Assembly: GCF_014217565.1 (NCBI RefSeq)
Contig: NZ_CP043661.1
Coordinates: forward strand, 6,572,001 to 6,636,000
DNA: 64,000 nt
Reading direction: 5' to 3'
Origin: Kribbella qitaiheensis
GTDB lineage: Bacteria; Actinomycetota; Actinomycetes; Propionibacteriales; Kribbellaceae
A program made the translations under genes and the position numbers. The notes under the pieces were generated by a model, which saw only the letters and a program-made list of their open reading frames with translations, was not told where the DNA came from and ran no database searches. This document shows, piece after piece, positions 25,507-33,288 of this stretch; positions within the stretch are counted from its first letter, which is position 1; each line of letters opens with the position of its first letter.

Positions 25507-26232
25507 ATGGCGAATGCGAGTGATGACGTGGTCAAGGATCTGGCCCCGGCCGGCGTACTGCGAGCCTCGATCAACCTCGGGAACCCGGTCATGGCGCAAG
25601 GCACCCCCGAGGCGCCGACCGGCGTGACGGTCGACATCGCGCGCGAGATCGTGGCGCGGTTGGGCGTCGGGTTGGAGCTGATCTGCTTCGACGCCGCGCG
25701 TAAGTCCTTCGAGGCGATGACGTCGGGCCAGGCGGACATCTGCTTCCTCGCGATCGACCCCGCCCGCGAGGCCGAAGTGGCTTTCACCGCGCCGTACGTG
25801 GTGATCGAAGCCGTGTACGCCGTACCGCGTGACTCCGCCCTCACCAGCGTCGCCGACGTCGACACCGACGGCATCCGAATCGGCGTCAAGCGCGGATCGG
25901 CGTACGACCTCTACCTCTCTCGCACCCTCCAACACGCGACCGTAGTACAGGGCGACGAAGGCACCACCGCCTTCCGCACCGAAAACCTCGAGGTGGCAGC
26001 AGGCATCCGCCAGCCCATCACCGACTACGTAGCCGCGAACCCCGACCTCCGCGTGATCCCCGACCGCTTCATGCAGATCCAGCAGGCCGTCGGCACCACC
26101 AAATCCCGCTCCCCAGAAACCGTGACGTTCCTCCGCACCCTGATCGAAGACCTGAAATCGACCGGCTTCATAGCCACCTCCCTCCAAACCTCCCACCGCC
26201 CCGACGCCACAGTCGCCCCACCCGCCCAGTGA
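25507..26232 (+). CDS. Family 3 solute-binding-protein-like domain without a signal peptide
   Basis: 241 aa covering a complete SBP_bac_3 bilobal fold: GVLRASINLGNPVMAQG, VTVDIAREIVARLG, FEAMTSGQADICFLAIDP, IGVKRGSAYDLYLSRTL. A typical exported binding protein would have a signal peptide or lipobox; here MANASDDVVKDLAPAG precedes the domain directly, so it should be cytoplasmic. No permease or ATPase is adjacent. It overlaps the next gene by 4 nt (GTGA). It may act as a cytoplasmic ligand-binding protein; this is inference. Confidence 0.8.
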   Translation: MANASDDVVKDLAPAGVLRASINLGNPVMAQGTPEAPTGVTVDIAREIVARLGVGLELICFDAARKSFEAMTSGQADICFLAIDPAREAEVAFTAPYVVIEAVYAVPRDSALTSVADVDTDGIRIGVKRGSAYDLYLSRTLQHATVVQGDEGTTAFRTENLEVAAGIRQPITDYVAANPDLRVIPDRFMQIQQAVGTTKSRSPETVTFLRTLIEDLKSTGFIATSLQTSHRPDATVAPPAQ

Positions 26233-26729
26233 TTCTCGAGACGGAGCGGCTTCGGTTGGTGCCGTTGGGGCCGGAGCACGCAGTCGACCTGTGGAGCGTG
26301 TACTCCGATCCTGAGGTCGCGCGGTATGTCGGCGGTGAGTCATTGACCCCCGAGTCCACCCGAGAGCAGACCGAGCGCTGGGCGCGGGCCTGGGACGAAC
26401 GCGGTCACAGTCAGAGCGCGGTCATCTGGCGAGAGACCGGCGAACTGCTCGGCCGGATCGGCTTGTCCTTCTGGCCCGAGTGGAACGAAACCGAACTCGG
26501 CTACGCCCTCAGCCGCGCAGCCCAAGGCCGCGGGATAGCCCAGGAAGGCGCCCGGGCCTGGATCGACTGGGCCACCACCAACCTCGCCGATGACCACCTC
26601 ATCGCGGTCATCAACCCCCACAACACCCCCAGTACCCGCCTCGCCGAACGCCTGGGCTTCACCCCCGACCGCCCCGAAACAGTAAGAGACGTAGAAGTCG
26701 TAATACACCGCCTCACCTTCCCCCGCTGA
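26229..26729 (+). CDS. GNAT acetyltransferase (RimJ/RimL type)
   Basis: 166 aa from a GTG overlapping the upstream stop. ILETERLRLVPLGPEHA is the usual N-terminus of RimJ/RimL-like acetyltransferases; the acetyl-CoA loop is AAQGRGIAQEG and the C-terminal half has NPHNTPSTRLAERLGF. Substrate (a protein N-terminus or small molecule) is unknown. Translational coupling to the solute-binding-like protein suggests a common task. Confidence 0.9.
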   Translation: MILETERLRLVPLGPEHAVDLWSVYSDPEVARYVGGESLTPESTREQTERWARAWDERGHSQSAVIWRETGELLGRIGLSFWPEWNETELGYALSRAAQGRGIAQEGARAWIDWATTNLADDHLIAVINPHNTPSTRLAERLGFTPDRPETVRDVEVVIHRLTFPR

Positions 26730-26741
26730 GGCGGTCGGCAC

Positions 26742-26766
26742 AAAAAAAGCCGCCGTGAGGCGGCTC
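26742..26766 (-). terminator. Rho-independent terminator, originally of the tRNA-Gly transcript
   Basis: Read leftward: GCCGCC-TCAC-GGCGGC followed by seven Ts (forward As at 26742-26748). It sits about 20 nt past the displaced original 3' end of tRNA-Gly, in the place expected for the terminator of the uninterrupted tRNA gene. It can also serve the GNAT gene in the other direction less well. Confidence 0.85.
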
Positions 26767-26788
26767 TTCTTCTCGTAGTACAAGTTGG

Positions 26789-26825
26789 AGCGGGTGACGA
26801 GAATCGAACTCGCGTAGTCAGTTTG
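26789..26825. repeat. Attachment-site copy: displaced 3' end of tRNA-Gly
   Basis: 37 bp identical to 27301-27337, the 3' part of tRNA-Gly. Only this copy is followed (leftward) by CCA, so it is the original chromosomal 3' end; the copy at 27301 came from the integrated element. Confidence 0.85.
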
Positions 26826-26966
26826 TGCCATGGTCTGAAGCGCGGATCGCGGCATGAGAGTGCGATTCCATCGAGTGGGACGGGCAATCAGTGCTCGTGT
26901 TGGTCCATAGCGATCTCGACAGCGACGAAGCCCTCATCGGCAGATTCGTTCGTTGGTCGACTCCCC

Positions 26967-27146
26967 CAAGTGGTCGCGGACGCGGGCCTGCCAAAGGGAT
27001 TCACCTTCCATGACCTGCGTCATACCGGCAACCACCTCGCGTCTCGGAGCGGGGCGTCGACCAAGAAGCTGATGGGTCGGATGGGGCACTCAACGATGCG
27101 AGCTGCCCTGATCTACCAGCACGCGACCGATGAACGAGCGTGCTGA
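26967..27146 (+). pseudogene. Tyrosine recombinase (integrase), C-terminal fragment
   Basis: About 59 residues resembling the end of the phage-integrase catalytic domain: FHDLRHTGNHLASRSG (His and second Arg of the catalytic set), GRMGHSTMRAALIYQHA (third His and the nucleophilic Tyr). The N-terminal arm- and core-binding domains and the first catalytic Arg are missing. It lies between the att copies and points towards the intact tRNA, as integrases of tRNA-integrated elements often do. Confidence 0.75.
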
Positions 27147-27250
27147 GCGGAGCCCGGCCAGCGAGGACGACGACGGGACCGATGGAGTCCCCGCACCGAC
27201 TCGTTAGGGCACATGGAGGGCACAACGCCCGATCGACACCGGAACGAAAT

Positions 27251-27291
27251 GAAGGCCCCTACCCGCAGATTCCCTGTGGCTGGGGGCCTTC
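27251..27291. terminator. Hairpin beside the att site
   Basis: GAAGGCCCC (27251-27259) and GGGGCCTTC (27283-27291) form a perfect 9-bp stem with a 23-nt loop. It ends 9 nt before the tRNA-Gly 3' end and may now terminate tRNA-Gly or the integrase fragment. Confidence 0.6.
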
Positions 27292-27300
27292 GTGGTGTTG

Positions 27301-27371
27301 AGCGGGTGACGAGAATCGAACTCGCGTAGTCAGTTTGGAAGACTGGGGCTCTACCATTGAGCTACACCCGC
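27301..27371 (-). tRNA. tRNA-Gly (anticodon TCC)
   Basis: Folds as a cloverleaf read leftward: acceptor GCGGGTG/CACCCGC, D-arm GCTC/GAGC, anticodon loop CTTCCAA, T-arm GCGAG-TTCGATT-CTCGT, discriminator T as usual for Gly. There is one C-A mismatch at the base of the anticodon stem (27/43). No encoded CCA follows; the CCA remains with the displaced copy at 26786, showing that the 3' half was supplied by an integrated element. Confidence 0.93.
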
Positions 27372-27450
27372 GTACGCCCGTTCGGTGAGCGCACGGACAT
27401 GATTCCACATTGCCGGGGCAGGTCTCAAACCGGTTCCCGATGGGGGCTGA

Positions 27451-27481
27451 TTGTGGGCTGAGGGGTTGCGTCCACTAGACT
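27451..27481 (+). promoter_or_regulatory. Promoter of tRNA-Pro
   Basis: TTGTGG (27451-27456), 19 nt, TAGACT (27476-27481); transcription would begin about 7 nt later, just ahead of the tRNA at 27495. Confidence 0.5.
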
Positions 27482-27494
27482 CGTGCGGTCACTG

Positions 27495-27567
27495 CGGGGC
27501 GTAGCGTAGTGGCTAGCGCGCCTGCTTTGGGAGCAGGAGACCGCAGGTTCGAGTCCTGTCGCCCCGA
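27495..27567 (+). tRNA. tRNA-Pro (anticodon TGG)
   Basis: Cloverleaf: acceptor CGGGGCG/CGCCCCG with the C1 start typical of bacterial tRNA-Pro, anticodon arm CCTGC-TTTGGGA-GCAGG, T-arm GCAGG-TTCGAGT-CCTGT, discriminator A. No encoded CCA. It lies 77 nt before tig, its usual neighbour in many actinobacteria. Confidence 0.95.
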
Positions 27568-27644
27568 CAAACCTCTGCAGCACCGTGCAGAGTGGCCTGC
27601 CCGGCCACGGCTGTGAACGTCACCAACCAAGGAGAACCGCCACC

Positions 27645-29036
27645 GTGAAGAGCACCGTCGAGTCCTTGAGCCCGACCAAGGTCAAGCTCATCGTCGAGGT
27701 GCCGTTCGAGGAGCTCAAGCCGAGCCTCGACGCGGCGTACAAGAGCATCGGTAGCCAGATCGTCGTCCCGGGCTTCCGCAAGGGCAAGATCCCGCCGCAG
27801 GTCATCGACCAGCGCGTGGGCCGCGGTCCGGTGCTCGAAGAGGCGATCAACGACGCGCTGCCGAAGCTGTACTCGCAGGCTGTCCAGGACAACCAGGTCA
27901 AGGCGATCGGCCGGCCTGAGGTCGACGTGACCGAGTTCAACGACAAGGAGAGCCTGCAGTTCTCCGCCGAGGTCGAGGTCCGCCCGGAGATCACCCTCCC
28001 GGACCTGGACGGCATCGAGGCCGGCGTCGAGGACATCGCGATCGGTGACGACGAGGTGACCGAGCAGGTCGAGGCGCTGCGGCAGCGGTTCGGTTCGCTG
28101 AACCCGGTCGAGCGCGCGGTCGCCGACAACGACTTCATCACGATCGACCTGTCCGCCACCAAGGACGGTGAGAAGATCGAGGAGGCGCAGGCCACCGGCC
28201 TGTCGTACCAGGTCGGCAGCGGCCAGCTCCTCGACGGTCTCGACGAGGCCGTGATCGGCCTGTCCGCCGACGAGTCCGCGACCTTCACCACCCAGCTGGT
28301 CGGTGGCGAGCTCAAGGGCGAGGACGTCCAGGTCGAGGTCAAGGTGACCGCGGTCAAGGAGCAGGAGCTGCCGGCGTTCGACGACGACTTCGCGCAGACG
28401 GCGTCGGAGTTCGACACCGCCGAGGAGCTGACCGCCGACGTCCGCACCCGGCTGGAGCGTGGCAAGCGCCTCGAGCAGGCCGGCGACGCCCGCGACGCGG
28501 TGCTCGAGAAGATCCTCACCCTGGTCGAGGTGCCGGTCCCCGAGGGCCTGCTGACCGACGAGCTGGCGGCCCGCCGGGAGAACCTCGAGCAGCAGCTCGG
28601 CTACTCCGGGATGACCTTCGCGCAGTTCCTCGAGGGCGAGGAGCAGACCGAGGAAGAGTTCGACGAGGACCTGAAGAAGCGTTCGGAGGACGCGATCAAG
28701 GCCCAGTTCGTGCTCGACCTGGTCGCCGAGCAGCAGGAGCTGAGCGTCAACGACCAGGAGCTGACCGAGCACATCGTCCGGCACGCGCAGCGTTCCGGCG
28801 TCAGCCCGGACCAGTTCGCCCAGCACGCCGTCGAGAACAACCTGGTCCCGAGCCTGGTGTCCGAGGTCGTCCGCGGCAAGGCGCTCGCCCACCTGGTCGA
28901 GAACGCCAAGGTCACCGACGCCTCCGGCAACGAGGTCGAGCTGAAGACCCTGCAGCCGGACGGTACGTACGCCGACGACGCTGCCGACGAGTCCGCTGCC
29001 GACGAGACCCCGGTGGAAGAGCCCGCGAAGGCCTGA
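27645..29036 (+). CDS. tig: Trigger factor (ribosome-associated chaperone, peptidyl-prolyl isomerase)
   Basis: 463 aa, GTG at 27645 with a good RBS (AAGGAGAA) 8 nt upstream. Ribosome-binding signature GFRKGKIPP at about residue 44-52, an FKBP-type PPIase domain (about 150-240) and a helical C-terminal chaperone region ending in an acidic Ala/Asp/Glu-rich tail typical of actinobacteria. It binds nascent chains at the exit tunnel. The position ahead of clpP1-clpP2-clpX is the conserved order. Confidence 0.97.
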   Translation: MKSTVESLSPTKVKLIVEVPFEELKPSLDAAYKSIGSQIVVPGFRKGKIPPQVIDQRVGRGPVLEEAINDALPKLYSQAVQDNQVKAIGRPEVDVTEFNDKESLQFSAEVEVRPEITLPDLDGIEAGVEDIAIGDDEVTEQVEALRQRFGSLNPVERAVADNDFITIDLSATKDGEKIEEAQATGLSYQVGSGQLLDGLDEAVIGLSADESATFTTQLVGGELKGEDVQVEVKVTAVKEQELPAFDDDFAQTASEFDTAEELTADVRTRLERGKRLEQAGDARDAVLEKILTLVEVPVPEGLLTDELAARRENLEQQLGYSGMTFAQFLEGEEQTEEEFDEDLKKRSEDAIKAQFVLDLVAEQQELSVNDQELTEHIVRHAQRSGVSPDQFAQHAVENNLVPSLVSEVVRGKALAHLVENAKVTDASGNEVELKTLQPDGTYADDAADESAADETPVEEPAKA

Positions 29037-29055
29037 CGCTCCAGTAACAACCGAC

Positions 29056-29084
29056 CGGCCCGGAGCCCCAGCGGATCCGGGCCG
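29056..29084 (+). terminator. Hairpin after tig
   Basis: CGGCCCGGA and TCCGGGCCG form a perfect 9-bp stem with an 11-nt loop, 20 nt after the tig stop; followed by TTCG rather than a U-tract. Confidence 0.65.
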
Positions 29085-29181
29085 TTCGCATGCCAGAACC
29101 ACCCCGTACTCCGGTGCGCTGCCCTGCCGCACGTCGCAGCGGGCGGCCCGTGGCGCCGCCCCCGCGCAGTACCGGCAGGGA

Positions 29182-29216
29182 TTCGCTCAGAGCAGACACA
29201 GTGCGCCGTGAGCGAA
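29182..29216 (+). promoter_or_regulatory. Candidate ClgR-type site(s) upstream of clpP1
   Basis: TTCGCTC (29182-29188) and GAGCGAA (29210-29216) are perfect reverse complements. The left half continues as CGCTCAGAGCA, one mismatch from the CGCYNANRGCG core described for ClgR, which activates clp genes in corynebacteria, mycobacteria and Streptomyces. The match is by eye only. Confidence 0.4.
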
Positions 29217-29255
29217 CACTTGCCGACCGGCCTCCGGTCTGTCGACGCCGACCAG

Positions 29256-29261
29256 TAATGT
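29256..29261 (+). promoter_or_regulatory. -10 box of clpP1 (leaderless)
   Basis: TAATGT, 7 nt before the GTG start at 29269, with no Shine-Dalgarno sequence; the -35 region is weak, as expected of an activated promoter. Confidence 0.5.
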
Positions 29262-29268
29262 CGGCTTC

Positions 29269-29892
29269 GTGAACGAGACATTTGCAGCCAGCCCCACCGC
29301 CGCGGGCGGCAACGGATCCGGCGGACTCGACGACCACATCTACCAGCGCCTGCTGAGCAACCGGATCATCTTCTTGGGGTCCGAGGTTCGCGACGACAAC
29401 GCGAACGCTATCTGCGCTCAGATGCTGCTCCTCAACGCCGAGGACCCCAACAAGGACATCTGGCTGTACATCAACTCGCCGGGTGGCTCGGTGGACTCCG
29501 GCATGGCGATCTACGACACCATGCAGTGGATCTCCAACGATGTCGCCACGGTCGGGATGGGCCTCGCCGCGTCGATGGGGCAGTTCCTGCTCTGCGCCGG
29601 CGCGAAGGACAAGCGGTTCGCCCTCCCGCACGCGCGGATCATGATGCACCAGCCGTCCGGCGGGATGGGTGGAACGGCCTCCGACATCAAGATCCAGGCC
29701 CAGCAGTCGCTGCACATCAAGGCGCAGCTGTTCAAGCTGATCGCCGAGCACACCGGTCAGGCACTCGAGCAGGTCGAGACCGACGCCGACCGCGACCGCT
29801 GGTTCACCGCTGACCAGGCGAAGGACTACGGCTTCATCGACCACGTCGTGGCGAGTGCTGCTCAGCTGAGCACCGGCAGCCCGAACTCCTGA
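29269..29892 (+). CDS. clpP1: ATP-dependent Clp protease proteolytic subunit 1
   Basis: 207 aa. Catalytic Ser102 in GLAASMGQF, His127 in RIMMHQPSG and Asp in the TDADRDRWF region; oligomer contacts YINSPGGSV. The GTG at 29269 gives a 19-residue Gly/Ala-rich leader before DDHIYQRLL, probably a processed propeptide. It assembles with ClpP2 into a mixed tetradecamer fed by ClpX or ClpC; essential in mycobacteria. clpP2 follows after 28 nt. Confidence 0.96.
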   Translation: MNETFAASPTAAGGNGSGGLDDHIYQRLLSNRIIFLGSEVRDDNANAICAQMLLLNAEDPNKDIWLYINSPGGSVDSGMAIYDTMQWISNDVATVGMGLAASMGQFLLCAGAKDKRFALPHARIMMHQPSGGMGGTASDIKIQAQQSLHIKAQLFKLIAEHTGQALEQVETDADRDRWFTADQAKDYGFIDHVVASAAQLSTGSPNS

Positions 29893-29920
29893 TCTCCCAC
29901 TCTGTAGTAAGGACACGAGC

Positions 29921-30533
29921 ATGAACTACTTCATCCCGCAGTGGGAGGAGCGCACGTCGTACGGCATGCGCCGCGTCGACCCCTACACGAAGCTGTTCGA
30001 GGAGCGCACCATCTTCCTCGGTACGCCGATCTCGGACGAGATCGCGAACGCCGTGATGGCGCAGCTGCTCTGCCTGGAGTCGATGGACCCCGACCGCGAC
30101 ATCAGCATCTACATCAACTCGCCCGGTGGTTCCTTCACGGCGCTGACGGCGATCTACGACACGATCCGTTACATCAAGGCCGACGTCCAGACGGTCTGCC
30201 TCGGTCAGGCGGCCTCCGCCGCCGCGGTGCTGCTCGCGGGCCGGTACGCCGGGTAAGCGGATGGCGCTGCCGAACAGCCGGATCATCATCCACCAGCCGG
30301 CCACCGAGGGCACCTACGGCCAGTCGAGCGACATCGAGATCCAGGCGAACGAGATCCTGCGGTTGCGGGCGCTGCTGGAGAAGATGCTCGCCGACGCCAG
30401 CGGAAAGTCGCTGGAAGAGGTCTCCCGTGACATCGAGCGGGACAAGTTCCTCACCGCTGAGCAGGCCGTCGAGTACGGCCTGATCGACTCCGTCCTGGAG
30501 TCGCGCAAGACGCCGGTCGCGATCGGCGCCTGA
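29921..30533 (+). CDS. clpP2: ATP-dependent Clp protease proteolytic subunit 2 (frame broken at GGGCC)
   Basis: 203 aa if one extra G is removed. Ser99 in [10 protein letters not shown], His in RIIIHQP and the usual [18 protein letters not shown] near the end. The frame breaks at GGGCC (30238-30242): reading GGCC turns the apparent stop into the consensus [19 protein letters not shown]. As clpP2 is expected to be essential, a sequence error is more likely than a pseudogene. RBS AAGGA upstream of the ATG. Confidence 0.92.
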
Positions 30534-30709
30534 AATTCCGGTATTCCGGTAGTACCGCCGCCTGGAGGCCCTGGACGTTCGCCACAGGCGTAGTCACGAC
30601 GCGTGGGAGAGGGCGGCGTTCGGACTCCAGGCGCGGTACGGTCGGAATCTAGGTTCGAGACGAACTCGGCTCGGCCGGCCTCAGCTAGTGAGAGAAGGGA
30701 TCTGTCCCG

Positions 30710-32005
<1,296 letters not shown>

Positions 32006-32016
32006 CCCACTCTCAC

Positions 32017-32060
32017 AAGGAGGCCGGAGTCCGCTGAAAAGCGAACCCCGGCCTCCTTCT
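32017..32060 (+). terminator. Strong hairpin after clpX
   Basis: AAGGAGGCCGG (32017-32027) pairs perfectly with CCGGCCTCCTT (32048-32058) over 11 bp; loop 20 nt, then CTCGTTG. Confidence 0.8.
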
Positions 32061-32098
32061 CGTTGTGCGGACCGTCGGGACGCGACGTCCAGGTATGT

Positions 32099-32131
32099 AG
32101 CTTGACGGGTACGTAACCAGCTTGGTACAAA
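32099..32131 (+). promoter_or_regulatory. Promoter and candidate operator of the ArsR/SRPBCC operon
   Basis: -35 TTGACG (32102-32107), 18-nt spacer, -10 TACAAA (32126-32131), and 6 nt to the ATG at 32138: leaderless. The spacer contains the near-palindrome GGTACGTAACC, and AGCTTG is repeated at 32099 and 32119 (20 bp apart), plausible sites for autoregulation by the ArsR protein. Confidence 0.6.
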
Positions 32132-32137
32132 TGCAAG

Positions 32138-32464
32138 ATGGAAGCCGCTCTCAGAGCCCTCGCGGACGACAGCCGACGGACGATCCTGGAGACCTTGGTT
32201 GCCGGTCCGGCGACCGCAGGTGAGCTGGCAGCTCTCCTGCCGATTGCCCGGCCGGGCGTCTCGCGGCACCTGCGCGTGCTGCGGGAAGCAGGTCTGGTCG
32301 ACGTGCGCCAAGAATCGCAACGGCGGGTCTACACCCTCCGCCCGCAACCGCTCGGCGAGATCAACGAGTGGCTGAATCGTCACCTGATGCTGTGGGAACA
32401 GCGTCTGGATGCCCTGCACACCGAGATCGCACGCGGCAAGCGTGAGCGAAGGAGCACCAAATGA
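32138..32464 (+). CDS. ArsR-family transcriptional regulator
   Basis: 108 aa. MEAALRALADDSRRTILETL, a recognition helix in RPGVSRHLRVLREAGLV and the wing RVYTLRPQPL are those of the metal-independent ArsR group that controls SRPBCC genes. No metal-binding CxC motif is seen. It overlaps the SRPBCC gene by 4 nt (ATGA), the usual pairing. Confidence 0.93.
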   Translation: MEAALRALADDSRRTILETLVAGPATAGELAALLPIARPGVSRHLRVLREAGLVDVRQESQRRVYTLRPQPLGEINEWLNRHLMLWEQRLDALHTEIARGKRERRSTK

Positions 32465-32979
32465 CCACCAACACGCCTGGCGGCGTGCGGACCTTGGGCA
32501 CGCTGCGAGCAGCGGACGGGAAGGGCATCGTCCGTCTTGAGGACCGGTTCGACACTGACCTGGACGACCTGTGGTCAGCTCTCACCGATCCCGACCGGCT
32601 CGCTCGCTGGCTCGGCGAGGTTGACGGCGATCTGCGGCTGGGCGGTGAGTTCCGCGCCCACTACTTCGCCAGCGGGTGGGAAGGCATCGGCCGGGTGGAA
32701 GTGTGCGAGCCCCCGCACCGGCTACTGATTCTGACCAAATCTCCCGACGAACCGGACGGCGTCATCGAAGCGACGCTGACCGGCGACGGTGACCAGACCA
32801 TCCTGGTCATCGAGGACCGCGGCTTGCCCCTACAGCAGATCGCCGCCTACGGGGCCGGAGATCAAGTCCACATCGAAGATCTCGCCGCCTACCTCGCGGG
32901 GCGGGATCGCTGCGACGCGCGAGCGCGATGGCAAGAACTCCACCCAGCCTATCGGCAATTGGCCGCCGACGTCCTCTAA
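32461..32979 (+). CDS. SRPBCC (AHSA1/START-like) domain protein
   Basis: 172 aa. VRLEDRFDTDLDDLWSALTD followed by PDRLARWLGEVDGDL and the RVEVCEPPHRLLIL strand are typical of the Aha1-like ligand-binding fold. It probably binds a hydrophobic ligand; function unknown. Translationally coupled to the ArsR regulator. Confidence 0.9.
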   Translation: MTTNTPGGVRTLGTLRAADGKGIVRLEDRFDTDLDDLWSALTDPDRLARWLGEVDGDLRLGGEFRAHYFASGWEGIGRVEVCEPPHRLLILTKSPDEPDGVIEATLTGDGDQTILVIEDRGLPLQQIAAYGAGDQVHIEDLAAYLAGRDRCDARARWQELHPAYRQLAADVL

Positions 32980-33288
32980 GCCCTGGGCTTGATCTCCTGT
33001 ATCCGCCGGCCGTTGCCTCGAACTCGGGAAGGTTCAGCGAAAGTTGCTGAGGGCAACATTCCGGCAGGTTGGGGTCGCTTGGGTAGGCGTAGGCATATGC
33101 GCCTTCTCGGCCCGGTTCGGCGGCGGGGTTGTAGCGGCGTGAGGCGACCGCCCGTACGCCGACATGTTCCCGGTTGCGCGAATGGTGACGTTGAACGGCT
33201 GGGGACACACGACGATCGGGGGAGTAGTTCTGCGGCCCCTCGATGGTCACGGCCTACCTGGCCGGGCTGAGGTCAGCTGCTGCTGGGC
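32980..33288. other. Intergenic stretch with a probable decayed hydrolase fragment
   Basis: No intact gene. Around 33150-33225 on the + strand the frame reads YADMFPVARMVTLNGWGHTT, close to the catalytic-His region of TAP-like alpha/beta hydrolases, but nothing upstream extends the homology. The rest shows no recognisable feature. Confidence 0.4.
33150..33225 (+). pseudogene. Possible alpha/beta-hydrolase C-terminal remnant
   Basis: About 25 residues with the pattern ARMVTLNGWGHTT, where the His of GWGH would be the catalytic base in tripeptidyl-aminopeptidase-like hydrolases. Only this motif is visible, so chance similarity is possible. Confidence 0.3.

Larger units (their letters stand above)
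26826..27300. mobile_element. Remnant of an element integrated in tRNA-Gly
   Basis: The roughly 475 bp between the two 37-bp att copies hold the C-terminal fragment of a tyrosine recombinase and a hairpin next to the right att copy. Nothing else of an element (excisionase, replication or conjugation genes) is left, so it is a decayed or mostly deleted integrative element. Confidence 0.75.

Noticed and set aside
26826-27300. Insertion sequence or intact prophage
   Set aside because: No transposase or terminal inverted repeats; only an integrase fragment between tRNA-derived direct repeats.
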